This document shows, piece by piece, positions 36,487-48,666 of a DNA stretch of 64,000 nt. Location: positions 5,084,001-5,148,000 of the forward strand of contig NC_071332.1 in NCBI RefSeq assembly GCF_010183535.1. The letters run 5' to 3'. The stretch is from Caenorhabditis remanei. Its lineage: Eukaryota > Nematoda > Chromadorea > Rhabditida > Rhabditidae. Under the pieces are notes generated by a model. The model ran no database searches. It saw only the letters and a program-made list of their open reading frames with translations, and had not been told where the DNA came from. Made by a program: the position numbers and the translations under genes. Within the stretch, counting starts at the first letter, position 1. Every line of letters starts with the position of its first letter.

Positions 36487-38738
36487 TATGAAGTTAACTT
36501 TCCCCACCATTCTTATCTGTGTCGGTACCGGTTAGACACACTTCGACCAGAGGGTGAAGGAGTCTATAATAAACGGGCTGAAGTTTTCTTCAGTAGACGC
36601 GGGTTTGAATCCTCCCGGGTTAGAAATCAACGAAATTATAATTGAAATTCCTAAAAACAGGACTTTTTTAAATCTAGAAATCAACGAAATTATAATTGAA
36701 ATTCCTAAAAACAGGGTACTTTTTATGAAATTAACTTCCCCCACCATTCTTATCTGTGTCGGTACCGGTTAGACACACTTCGACCAGAGGGTGAAGGAGT
36801 CTATAATAAACGGGCTGAAGTTTTCTTCAGTAGACGCGGGTTTGAATCCTCCCGGGTTAGAAATCAACGAAATTATAATAGAAATTCCTAAAAACAGGAC
36901 TTTTTTAAATCTAGAAATCAATAAAATTATGATTGAAATTCCTAAAAACAGGGTACTTTTTATGAAATTAACTTCCCCCACCATTCTTATCTGTGTCGGA
37001 ACCGGTTAGACACACTTCGACCAGAGGGTGAAGGAGTCTATAATAAACGGGCTGAAGTTTTCTTCAGTAGACGCGGGTTTGAATCCTCCCGGGTTAGAAA
37101 TCAACGAAATTATAATAGAAATTCCTAAAAACAGGACTTTTTTAAATCTAGAAATCAATAAAATTATGATTGAAATTCCTAAAAACAGGACTTTTTTAAA
37201 TCTAGAAATCAATAAAATTATGATTGAAATTCCTAAAAACAGGGTACTTTTTATGAAATTAAGTTCCCCCACCATTCTTATCTGTGTCGGAACCGGTTAG
37301 ACACACTTCGACCAGAGGGTGAAGGAGTCTATAATAAACGGGCTGAAGTTTTCTTCAGTAGACGCGGGTTTGAATCCTCCCGGGTTAGAAATCAACGAAA
37401 TTATAATAGAAATTCCTAAAAACAGGACTTTTTTAAATCTAGAAATCAATAAAATTATAATTGAAATTCCTAAAAACAGGACTTTTTTAAATCTAGAAAT
37501 CAACGAAATTATAATTGAAATTCCTAAAAACAGGGTACTTTTTATGAAATTAAGTTCCCCCACCATTCTTATCTGTGTCGGAACCGGTTAGACACACTTC
37601 GACCAGAGGGTGAAGGAGTCTATAATAAACGGGCTGAAGTTTTCTTCAGTAGACGCGGGTTTGAATCCTCCCGGGTTAGAAATCAACGAAATTATAATAG
37701 AAATTCCTAAAAACAGGACTTTTTTAAATCTAGAAATCAATAAAATTATAATTGAAATTCCTAAAAACAGGACTTTTTTAAATCTAGAAATCAACGAAAT
37801 TATAATTGAAATTCCTAAAAACAGGGTACTTTTTATGAAATTAACTTCCCCCACCATTCTTATCTGTGTCGGAACCGGTTAGACACACTTCGACCAGAGG
37901 GTGAAGGAGTCTATAATAAACGGGCTGAAGTTTTCTTCAGTAGACGCGGGTTTGAATCCTCCCGGGTTAGAAATCAACGAAATTATAATAGAAATTCCTA
38001 AATACAGGACTTTTTTAAATCTAGAAATCAATAAAATTATGATTGAAATTCCTAAAAACAGGGTACTTTTTATGAAAATAACTTCCCCAACCATTCTTAT
38101 CTGTGTCGGAACCGGTTAGACACACTTCGACCAGAGGATGTAGTAGTCTATAATACCCGGGCTGAAGATTACTTCAGTAGACGCGGGTTTGAATCCTCCC
38201 GGGTTAGAAATCAACGTAATTATAATTGAAATTCCTAAAAACAGGACTTTTTTAAATCTAGAAATCAACGAAATTATGATTGAAATTCCTAAAAACAGGG
38301 TACTTTTTATGAAAATAACTTCCCCAACCATTCTTATCTGTGTCGGAACCGGTTAGACACACTTCGACCAGAGGGTGAAGGAGTCTATAATAAACGGGCT
38401 GAAGTTTTCTTCAGTAGACGCGGGTTTGAATCCTCCCGGGTTAGAAATCAACGAAATTATAATAGAAATTCCTAAAAACAGGACTTTTTTAAATCTAGAA
38501 ATCAATAAAATTATGATTGAAATTCCTAAAAACAGGACTTTTCTAAATCTAGAAATCAATAAAATTATGATTGAAATTCCTGAAAACAGGGTACTTTTTA
38601 TGAAATTAACTTCCCCCCCCCCCATTCTTATCTGTGTCGGTACCGGATAGACTCATCGATCTGAGGATGTAGTAGTCTATAATACCCGGGCTGAAGTTTT
38701 CTTTAGTTGACGCGGGTTTGAATCCTCCCGATCTAGGG
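36487..38738 (+). repeat. Satellite array 3, about 9 tRNA-like units
   Basis: Shortest array, 2.25 kb, with about eight ordinary heads plus the terminal head. The unit near 38140 is a hybrid: its head has GAGGATGTAGTAG and ATACCCGGGCTGAAGATTACT, the same variant as the inverted spacer copy at 12480-12600. Near 38612 a run of C is expanded (CCCCCCCCCC) relative to the other arrays. Confidence 0.94.
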
Positions 38739-39519
38739 TTCGTTGAGATTGCTATCAAAGTATCAAGAAATAAGTTACTTTCTTTCTTTTAATTGACTTC
38801 TTCACCCAATCTTCTTTCTTGTTATCAAAATCAACCAACGACGGAGTCATCAAGGATCGGACTCATCGACAAGGACAATACACGCAACGATGAGAAGCGA
38901 GTCTGCTCATTATTTCATTAAGCACTACTGATTCCAGAATTGGAGAGTAAAAATGACTTCTTTTATGGCAGATCGACGATAATGCAATCTCCATGATGTT
39001 TTAGAACACAGCTCACAGTGGTTTTCAGAACGATTCATGATGCCACCTCGTATATTTCACATTCTCGATCTTCCCCTTTCCTCTTGACTCTGCTGCATCT
39101 CCGATCGGATTAGAGGTGATCCACTTATCTCGAGTCCACTGCTTTTCAACCTTGAGGGCTCACAACGATGTCTACAGCAGGGCCTACTGCATTCGGGTAT
39201 CCAACTGGGAGTACGTCAAACTTCCTTGATCCTTGTCGACGATGTTATGAAAGCGTGGCTGGACATTCACTAGGCTACGGCTTGCTAGTTCTCGCCACTA
39301 CAAGAGTGTTTGTGGTTGAATCAGATGTCGCATTGGACCTGTTTTTTCATCATTTTCAGACAAGTTCACTTCATCTGGATTAGGAACAATTATCCTACAA
39401 CCGTTGTAAGAGCACTCTTAGTTCTAATCAAAACTTTCATTCGCGATTTTGAAACTGATTAGACAGAAAAGTTGATCACAAAATGGAACGACGAGATGCA
39501 GAATGTGAATAATCAAGTA
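38739..39519. other. Spacer segment of copy 3 with degenerate exon B
   Basis: Counterpart of 7147-7926. No gene supported. Confidence 0.5.
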
Positions 39520-39745
39520 CAGTACCGGCCATAAAGAATGCGACACTTGCAGTTTGACCATTGATAACTTCTTAGGATGTGCCGGTACAAAAAAGTTGTC
39601 AACTATAAAAATGAAGCTCTACTTTTGATCTATATACTCCATAAAAATCAATATTGTGAGACTATCAGGAATGCCGTTTCACACTCACAAAGTTGACCAT
39701 TTTCAACTAAAAACAGCAAGTTTCGCATTCTTTTGACCAGTACTG
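39520..39745. mobile_element. Tc1-type MITE, spacer copy 3
   Basis: 226 bp, one T shorter in the right-end T run than in copies 1 and 2, with TA on both sides. Confidence 0.87.
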
Positions 39746-39957
39746 TATCTTGAACACAGGTCAATTCTTATTTGAACTTGCTATTTTGGGGTTAATTAAA
39801 TAAGGAGCGGCTATGTTCTTTAGACCATAAATATATGCGGCGGCGGAGACTGACGATGAAAGAAATAGAAGAATCGGGGGTAAGGGTTACATGAGGACTC
39901 GCACTACAAAGAAGAATGTTGAAATGAGTTTATTAGAGAAGAGCATCTCCGTTTCAA

Positions 39958-40230
39958 CCGTTAAGATAGATGGACTTTGGTAGATCATGCCGTTTAAAAA
40001 TAGTTTTCATATAAGTGAATTCCTCTATCTACCACCATTCGAAACTTGGCAGTAGTCTTCTGGGATATGCGTACCGCTTCAATTGGATTGTAGTGAGTAT
40101 GAATTTCCGTTGGAATCTTGTCGTCCACTTTTTCCAGAAACCCTTTCTCTATTTGGTTCTTTCTGACCTTCGTCATGGTTTCGACATCGAAAATTGAAAA
40201 TCCAGCTGAAGTATCACCAAAAAACTCGGT
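39958..40230 (-). pseudogene. BEL/Pao reverse transcriptase fossil, spacer copy 3
   Basis: Third copy of the antisense fossil; minus-strand ORF at 39994-40176 identical in layout to copies 1 and 2. Confidence 0.7.
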
Positions 40231-40498
40231 TTCTTCACAGCTTTAGTAAGACTGATTTTGCATTAAAATCGAGTCGGCAGAACGAATGAACAATTTTAAA
40301 ATATGAAAATTCACAAAGTTGTATAAAATGTCTTTCTCTACACGGCTTACTAAAGTCCGAAAAAGAACTGCAAGGAAATTTTTGATCTCCTCTCATAAAA
40401 CGAAAAATTTGAGAAATTTGCAGGTAAAAAAGTGTATTTTTAATTTTTAGCGTAAAGCTCAAAGTCGGAAAACTCACTTCAATAAAGCTTAATGTGAT

Positions 40499-40888
40499 CA
40501 CAGGGTCAAATTTTGTCCATATGAATTCAAATAATTTTCCCGCGAAACCGGAAGCTCAGTGAAGCGCGTTTGCACACGACTTGGCAGCTTGCCAAGCGAG
40601 TCGCCGATCAGCATAATGCCGCCTGCATGCGGGACCTTTTAACGTGGGCACAGTAAGACGAACGATAGGGAGTGAAATTTTTCGAATGAATCTGACTTTT
40701 CTTCCATTTTTCTCGCTATTTTCGAGAAAACTTCGCACAAAAATGTTGAATTCACTAAAAAGAGAAAAATACAAATTTTTAATACACAAAAAAAAATTTT
40801 TTTGGATAAATTTTTTGAATTTCGCGCTAATTTTACGCTAAATTTTTTGGAGCGCAGTTGCTTCATATGGACAGTCTATGACCCTGTG
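40499..40888. mobile_element. 390-bp non-autonomous TIR element, only in copy 3
   Basis: Bounded by 26-base inverted ends: CACAGGGTCA, six unmatched bases, GTCCATATGA on the left and the inverse on the right. TGTGAT stands on both sides (40493-40498 and 40889-40894), while copies 1 and 2 have one TGTGAT at the empty site. This is a clean insertion with a 6-bp duplication. The interior has a GC-rich stretch (about 40555-40640) and a T-rich stretch but no transposase. ORFs here are incidental. Its superfamily is not clear to me; a 6-bp duplication does not fit Tc1/mariner (TA) or hAT (8 bp). Confidence 0.9.
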
Positions 40889-42991
40889 TGTGATGAATAC
40901 ATCAAGAAAAAAACAATTTTTCTTCTTAAAACCATGATATCATGTCATTTGTGTGTTGCTTTTGATAAAATTTCTAAGAACACAACATTTTCCACGGAAA
41001 TTTTTTGGCGAATTCTCTACTTCAAACTGTATCCAGCTCTCTATTTGTCGACGTCTCCATCTCAATTGTAGCTCAAAATATCCAGAATAAATAGATCTTC
41101 ATTTCTGATGGATGGATGACTTTTTTGCCGAATAAGTTTCGAGAAATAAGGAAGAACTGATTTTTCAGGCCAAAACTTCGATCTGTATCAGCGCCTTTAT
41201 TTTTACTCCAATTTACTTTTTTCCGAAATGTTGCTTTTATCTTTCTCGTGTTTTGTAATAAACAGTTTTCACTATTTATTTCCTTTATTGTTCGTAATTA
41301 ATAAAATCAAAATTTTTAGTTGAAAAATTAATAAAAATTATTTCTGACTACTGTAGCGTGCGGCCTTTGCGCTCCGCTAAAAACTTTCGCTTGCAGTATT
41401 TTCTCGCTGTGTGGGAGACTGTGCTCTACAAGAAACTGATATGCATTCTGAGAACGAATTTTTTGAAATCGAGTTATTCAAGCTTTTTATGCGATCTGGA
41501 AAAAAAGAAACCAGCGTGCTCAACAAGAGCTGTTCACAAAACAATTTTTTGACCATGCTGTTATGTCCACTTCGCTTCTCTTTTACATTTTTCTGTCTTA
41601 AATTTAACAGACAGTATGCCAGAAGAAATCAACGAAATCTTATTGAATTGGTTTGAAGCTTAAGTTAATCTGAGGCCTCTAAATGGAGTTTAACGTGACG
41701 ATGATGATGGTCGGGCCACTGTAACATAATCGCTCTCACAGTCTTCCCAATCTTCTGGAAATTCCATTTTTAATCTATCTAGAACGCTGCCCGACCTATC
41801 AGTTTAGGAGTAGCAAGTTTGACGTGATGAGTCGAAAAGGTGCAGAATATAATGATAAGTCTTCGAAACAAACATTTGAATAATTTTGAAACAATAATAG
41901 TTTATTTTTGAAACAATAATAGCAAAGATTTTCGACAAGTCTGGTTTCTACAGAGAACAATATTCCGAAAATCATCTTATTATTTGCTAATCAACAAGAA
42001 CTGAAAACAGCAAAAAAAGAAAGAAAGACCTCCGATGATGGACGATGCGAATTCAAACACAAAAGACAAAAAGGAGAAGAGAAAGAAAACGGTTGATCTT
42101 TCCCAATTCGAAAAAAAATACGCCTTCATATTTTATGATACCTGAATTCACTGAACATAACTTATGAATTTCCGACTCCTTCTTAGTAAGATCTCACAAG
42201 GGAATGATCCTGAGTGTGACTCGAGTTTCTCAACGATGTTCTCACCAAAAATAGGCATTACTGAGACTAGAACAACACTATATGTTTTAGGTGCAACAAA
42301 CTCGTTTCCAGCGAATAGCAAACATTTTTCATTTTTTTCAAATTTTTTGGTCGAGTCATTTTGAGACATCGTAATTTTGTTCATTTTGAAAGATTTCATA
42401 AAATTCAAAGTGTTATAAAAAGGTGAAGATATGGGCTACAAAAAAGCTTACTGGACTTTATTACGAAAACTAAAACCTATAAAGACACGATTCATAAATG
42501 TGAAAATTGTCAGTACTCATAAATTCAGGAAAGTAGCCATTTTCGAAAAAAGGTCTCGGGGGACCATGTATATCCGAATATGGCTCACTTTTCATTTTAG
42601 AGACTTAGAGCCCATTTCCACGTACCTCTATACGTTCGAGTTTTCCACTGAAAACGCAAAAACACAGATTATGGCGGAATGTTGTTAAAACATGTTAAAA
42701 CACAGTTTTTAAAAACCAATATTCTGTTTTGACAACTCTATGATCGCAGGTAAAACGAATGTGATTTTGTTTCAAAACTATGAGTGATTTGAACGAGAAT
42801 CTAACACTTCTGAATCTCAATCGATACGAGACGAAAATGGAGTGGGAGCATATGTAGTCATTTCACAGAAAATTTTCGTCTTGTAGTCTGATAACTTGAT
42901 GAGAAATTGCATCTGTCTGACACCTTCTTTTCTTTTTGTTTTTCCAACGTCAAGGTTATTTCAGATATTTTCCGAGGGCACATACTGAACA

Positions 42992-43377
42992 GTTGCCAGC
43001 TGCAAAAAGCGAGATGTCGATATAATTTTGTCCATTGAACATTGTCACCTGTGCCCAGATAAAATATTTCTTTAAACGGTTTTGTATTCTGCCACAACGA
43101 AAACCTTACCGAATATAAAAATTGTGAAACTTCTCCACAACTGCTCAATGAGTCTTTTGGTAAAGCGCCATGTCTGAAACTTACTTTGCTTCAACAACTC
43201 GAGGATGTATCAGACATTTGTAACATTAAAACACCAAAGGATTTTTATGTTATACTCCAGTGCCAACAAAGCATTCCATCATCTGAACTCACTAGCATCA
43301 CCAAACTTGTCAAAATCGAACCGAGCCGGCCGACCCGATTCAAAAAGGTACCCACTTTTTTGACTAAACTAAACTGA
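42992..43377 (+). pseudogene. Frameshifted copy of the cysteine-containing ORF, spacer copy 3
   Basis: Counterpart of 11003-11383 with one T lost near 43067 (ATATTTCTTT against ATATTTTCTTT) and one A lost near 43313. Either genuine decay or assembly error, since neighbouring homopolymers are also altered. Confidence 0.3.
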
Positions 43378-44218
43378 CGACCACCGTTTTCTGTCGAATA
43401 AAAAGGCTTACTTGGTTGGTCCCTAGTACATCAAAGTTTACGACTTGGAAAATATCACCCGCGAGACCTCAAATTAACAGATTTCGTGCATTTCGTGATG
43501 TTGTTTATTTTTATTTTGTAGCATTGATTCACCTAAAAAACTGCTCCGTGATTCTTAACCTCCAGGAGACGGAGAGTATCTCAATTTTGATTTGAAACCT
43601 TTATTTATTCATTCACTGCAAGACGAGGCGGGAACGAACGAGTAGGAGAAAAATATTTAATACGTGACTCTGCGCGTAACGATACCAATTGATGCCCCAT
43701 CAGAATTCTTCTCCGTTTTTGCAGTCCTGTTTTTTTTTCTTTTTTTTCAGAGTTCCTGTTATTGTCTATTAGAATTAGTTTACGACAATGACACGGATAG
43801 ATCAACTCAATTCGTCTGTGAAGTGGGGGAGTGTTGGGAATGCACGCTATCTTCAGAACCGTAGTATTGCACTCTCTTGAGTACTCATTCCCTGAATTCT
43901 TCTACTACGAACCTCTTCTCTACTACTATCATTATTATGAATTGTCGTAGTATATTCGTCCTACATAATAGCGATATAGTCTGATTATTATATGTCACAG
44001 ATTCGAAAAAAGCAAAAAGTAAAATCATTATTCCAGTTTTTCAAATAACTCACTGATTCTGGAATCCGTATTACCTGATGAAGACATTTTCCGTGCAACC
44101 GATTCCGTTGTTGATAGATATTTTTTGAAACGAAGTAAAGTTATATAAATAAATCAATTGAAAAGACATAAGGAACAGGTTTTCGTTATAATTTTTTTAA
44201 ATGGATTTCTGATTAAAT

Positions 44219-44341
44219 CTAGCCCGGGAGGATTCAAACCCGCGTCTACTGAAGTAATCTTCAGCCCGGGTATTATAGACTACTACATCCTCTGATCGAC
44301 GAGTCTATCCGGTACCGACACAGATAAGAATGGTGGGGGAA
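44219..44341 (-). repeat. Single inverted tRNA-like copy, spacer copy 3
   Basis: Only the second head of the pair seen at 12239-12600 is present. The loss of about 241 bp has breakpoints within the two related heads, as expected from recombination between them. Confidence 0.85.
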
Positions 44342-44364
44342 GTTAATTTCATAGAAAATGTTCC

Positions 44365-44918
44365 AATTTGAAAGCGCCTACCATTTTTCGAGTCTCCCTT
44401 TCCGTTCATCTCTCCTCGTCCGGCATTCGTTGATCTTAGTCACTGAAGTCTTCCATCTGCCGATGTGGAGGCCGTGTTGATCTCGGCTTGGTACGCGGTG
44501 CTGAAATAAATAGTTTAATTAAAAGTGAATGATATAACGTGTTGTGGGAAACCATAAGAAATAGACAAAACAATAAACTAATTAGAAAGANNNNNNNNNN
44601 NNNNNNNNNNNNNNNNNNNNNNNNNNNNNNNNNNNNNNNNNNNNNNNNNNNNNNNNNNNNNNNNNNNNNNNNNNNNNNNNNNNNNNNNNNAATTTTGAAA
44701 GCGCCTACCATTTTTCGAGTCTCCCTTTCCGTTCATCTCTCCTCGTCCGGCATTCGTTGATCTTAGTCACTGAAGTCTTCCATCTGCCGATGTGGAGGCC
44801 GTGTTGATCTCGGCTTGGTACGCGGTGCTTGAAATAAATAGTTTAATTAAAAGTGAATGATATAACGTGTTGTGGGAAACCATAAGAAATAGACAAAACA
44901 ATAAACTAATTAGAAAGA
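44365..44918. other. Assembly gap with duplicated flanks
   Basis: Positions 44591-44690 are 100 N. The 226 bases before the gap (44365-44590) and the 228 after it (44691-44918) are the same sequence, differing by a T in AATTTTGAAAG and an extra T in GGTGCTTGAAA. In copies 1 and 2 this segment occurs once. The two contigs therefore probably overlap, and the gap plus one flank is likely artificial. Confidence 0.9.
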
Positions 44919-46224
44919 CCGCCTTCTAGGCCGGAATGAGAAGAGAATGACTGATTATTGGTCTTCTAGCTGATGTGTGCAGAGGGCGGGGGCCTGTTGT
45001 CAGCATCTGGAATGATTTCCCAAGAAGATAAGGTGGCAGATGGTAATATGTGAAGAAGAACAATGTCACAGACAATATAGTCAAAAAAGTGTCAAAAAAG
45101 CGATGGGGCAATTTATATCAGATTTTCCTGGCATGGAAAATGTTGGCTTCTTCAAGATACTGTAACTAGATACTGTAGATTGTCTTGCTATAAGAAGCCA
45201 CTAGAAAACAAAAACTCGAGAATCTCATATGAAAGTTCTGAATTTTATTTTACGTCGACACAGAAAAAGGTCTATGAAAATTAGATAAGGTTCACTCTAA
45301 TTCACTAATGACTCAAATTTTTAGAAAGGTTTGTTTTAAAAAGCGTTCAGAGAGTACGTATGATTAGTAGAGGTAGAACTGATACCGAGGGTACACTAAA
45401 GAAAAAGAGGAAAGAAGAGAACGACTGTCTACCACGGAGCAATGTTGGTCATATGACAGTAACCAGAGACCTGTATGACTGTAGGGGCGGGGCTTATTGC
45501 GCGTCTTTCTGAGCATCCATATGTCCAGATTCCCATAGAGAATGATTAGTGGCAGGTGGAACAGAAGAGCATGAAAATGAGATGTGTGATTGACATTTTC
45601 TCAATGGTCTATGTTCATAGTTTAATTTTATGAATCTGAAGTGCTCTGCAAGCGATTGATTTAAAACAACAGACTCTAATTGGTCTTCAGCCTATCTAGA
45701 TAAAACTTTCCATTCATTTTATTTGTTGGAGTTACGAAAGCAGCGCGGCGGATATCGAGAAGACGCCGGACCAGGGGGCGGAGTTGTAAACCTTTTTGTT
45801 TCTAAATTTGCAGTTCAATTCGTCATAAACAACTATTAATTTTTTGCTGTCAGTACGATGCCAAAAAGCAGCTGTATCAAAACGGTATTATCAGAATAGT
45901 TAGAGAGAAACCAAATCAAAGGTAAGAGACACAATGAGATTATGAAAGACATTTGACGACGACCTAAGCCGATGATCACGCGTAACAATATTTCGACCAA
46001 AACTCAATATGACAGAAATACTCAAAAGAAAATGCAATCAGCCAGAACCTCGAATCAGAATTTTCAAAGATCGGAGGTGTGTAGAGCTAGGGACCCCAGA
46101 TCAATTGAATTTTGAGCAAAACTGTTTGTGAATGCTACCCAACGGTGCTTAATGGGACAATGCCTAGTTTTAATATTCTGAACCTCCCCGAAAAATCAAT
46201 GCATTAGTTTTTAAGATAACTTAC

Positions 46225-46334
46225 CAATTCTGGAATCCGATGCCGAATGAACACGTTTCCCATGTATCCGAGTTGCCTCTCATCGTTGCATTTGGTGTAT
46301 TGTCCTTTTCACTACGTCCAATCATTGATTCCAT
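46225..46334 (-). CDS. Exon B candidate, spacer copy 3
   Basis: Counterpart of 14156-14265; ATG, open frame and GTAAG donor are intact despite many indels nearby. Confidence 0.28.
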
Positions 46335-46419
46335 CGTGCGTTGTTAGGTGATGTTTTTGAAAAAAAAAATTGAATAAGGAAAAATATTTTCTTGACACTT
46401 TGCAATCTCAACGTACCCT

Positions 46420-46730
46420 AGATCGGGAGGATTCAAACCCGCGTCTACTGAAGTAAACCTCAGCCCGGATAGTATAGACTCCTTCACCCTCTGGTCGAAG
46501 TGTGTCTAACCGGTTCCGACACAGATAAGAATGGTGGGGGGAAGTCAATAGAAAATAAATTATCCCGTTTTTGGGAGTTGCATGTATAATTTCGTAGATT
46601 TCTAGCCTGGGAGGATTCAAACCCGCGTCTACTGAAGTAATCCTCAGCCCGGGTATTATAGACTACTACATCCTCTGATCGACGAGTCTATCCGGTACCG
46701 ACACAGAAAAGAATGGTGGGGGAAGTCAAT
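46420..46730 (-). repeat. Two inverted tRNA-like copies of module 3, spacer copy 3
   Basis: Counterpart of 14351-14660, with one extra G in the run near 46535. Confidence 0.85.
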
Positions 46731-46919
46731 AACATAAAAAGTATTCCTGTTTTGCACTTACCAGTGGTTTGTGATAGGCATTTCTCTTCGTCGGGCACTC
46801 ATCGAATCGTCGAAGTCATTGTATTGTTTTGCCCTTCAATCTGTTGTTGCGGAGTCAGTGATGGTGGTCTGCGGTGCTGAAAAAAATAATTGAATAATAC
46901 GTGAATGCTACAACGCAAA

Positions 46920-47740
46920 CTTGATAAGCTCATAAGAAGAAATAACTTGAGAGATTATGAAAGGTGTATAGGTAACACAGGTAGATCGAATGCATTGAGA
47001 AACTGAGAGAGCCAAAAAACAGACGACTGCTCGGTTGGGAGTGAATGGGACAACTGACTGTATTCTACCAGTCTGACCTTATTATGACTGAGGGCGTGTC
47101 TTATTTGTCATCACCTGTTTGATTTCCCAGGAAGATAACTGACAGGTGCGAGTGTGTGTGGGAGAGAAGAACAATGAGAAAACTGGCCGATTTCTTCACA
47201 TTCAAATTTATTATGTCTTTATGATTTCAGTTCAAAAAAAAAGTCGGAACTTTATCATTCCGACAATAGATGTGAGAATCGAGGGTGTGAACTGGGATCA
47301 TGCAGACTCAATAATTTTGAATGTGAAGAAATCGGCCAGTGTTCTCATTGATCTTCTCTCCCACACACACTCGCACCTGTCAGTTATCTTCCTGGAAAAT
47401 CTAATAGATATATTGATCGAGCCAAAACAAATCTCATGCAGACAGGTGTGAACGACGGATTAATAGTTTATAAGAAGGCCAGCGCTCTTATTGTTCTTCA
47501 CTTATCTTACTGGGAAATCAGACAGCAAACTGGACACGCCCCCAGTCCTAATGAGATCAGACTGGTGGAATACAGTCAGTTGTCCCTTTCACTCCCGCAC
47601 TGAGCAGTCGTCTCTTTTTGAGCTCTCCCTGTTTTTAATTGCATTCGATCTACCCGCGCTGAATCTTAATTTCTCCCTTGAGTTACCTCTTCTTGTGAGC
47701 TTATCAGATTCACAAACTGATATTTTGATTTTCAGTTCCA
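46920..47740. repeat. Large inverted repeat (hairpin core), spacer copy 3
   Basis: Counterpart of 14850-15670, centre near 47265. Short ORFs at 47146-47451 and 47491-47856 lie in the arms. Confidence 0.83.
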
Positions 47741-48140
47741 TTTTTCGTAAATTCAATCAAAGTATGAAAAGCAGTAAACTTTCTTTCTTTTCTTCTGACT
47801 TCCCCCACTATCTCTCTAGTCCTCTCCTCTCTACTTCATTTCTAAACCCAATTTAAGAACAATCTCTTCGAAAATTCGAATCATAATTCAACTAGAGTGA
47901 ATCAAAACAAATGTTCCTACTTCTTCTATTTTGATGGCGAATAAAATTCATAACTTTCCTGCTAGTTTCACTAGTCTTTGTATTCCAGTCATTTTTCCAT
48001 GTATGGAAAATCTGATATAAAATTGCCCCCCATCGCTCTTTTGACAGCCTTGGCATCACAAATATCTCCATTAATTTCTACTCTTTTCAAGAAAATACAA
48101 AATTTTATAACTAATCAATCTTCTCAGTTCTTTTTTTATC

Positions 48141-48637
48141 TCTTAGTTTTTCCAAAAGTTATTTTTCCCTGACCCCTATTATTGACTCCTACTGCGGTAG
48201 ATCAAACAAACAGCAGATGTCTTTATCCAACGTAAACATGTCAACTAATTCACACGTTGTCTCCCTCGGTATGATGTCTGTGACATTGTTCTTCACATAT
48301 TACCATCTGCCACCTTATCTTCTTGGGAAATCATACCGGACGCTGACAATAGGCCCCGCCCTCTGCACACATCTGCTAGAAGACCAGTACTCAGTCATTC
48401 TCTCCTCATTCCGGCATAGAAGGCGGTCTTTCTAATTAGTCTATTGTTTTGTCTATTTCTTATAGTTTTCCACAACACGTTATATCATTCACTTTTAATT
48501 AAACTATTTATTTCAGCACCGCGTACCAAGCCGAGATCAACACAGCCTCCACATCTGCAGATGGAAAACTTCAGTGACTAAGATCGACGAATACCGGACG
48601 AGGAGAGATGATCGCGTAAAGGGAGACTCGAAAACTG
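48141..48637 (+). other. Gene-like 5' block and exon A, copy 4
   Basis: Acceptor ends at 48516, exon A is 48517-48637, donor GTAAGC. It follows the empty foldback site (CAGTTCTTTTTTTATCTC). Small changes in the exon (ACAGCCTCCACATCTGC) keep the frame open. Confidence 0.45.
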
Positions 48638-48666
48638 GTAAGCGCTTTCAAAATTGGAACATTTTC

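Larger units (their letters stand above)
35957..48140 (+). repeat. Tandem duplicon, copy 3 (short array, gap, extra insertion, no foldback)
   Basis: Exon A block (35957-36457), the shortest array (36487-38738) and a spacer (38739-48140). It differs from copies 1 and 2 in five ways. A 390-bp TIR element is inserted at 40499-40888. One inverted tRNA-like copy (the equivalent of 12239-12479) is missing. A 100-N gap at 44591-44690 has duplicated flanks. Many single-base indels, mostly in homopolymers, lie between about 41480 and 46600. The foldback element is absent at about 48134. The homopolymer indels may be assembly error rather than mutation. Confidence 0.93.

Noticed and set aside
40556..41071. 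ORFs of 65-89 codons around the copy 3 insertion
   Set aside because: They are created by the 390-bp TIR element joining flanking AT-rich DNA; no transposase motif.
44436..44760. ORFs running through the N gap
   Set aside because: They consist largely of unknown residues and flank an apparent scaffolding artefact.
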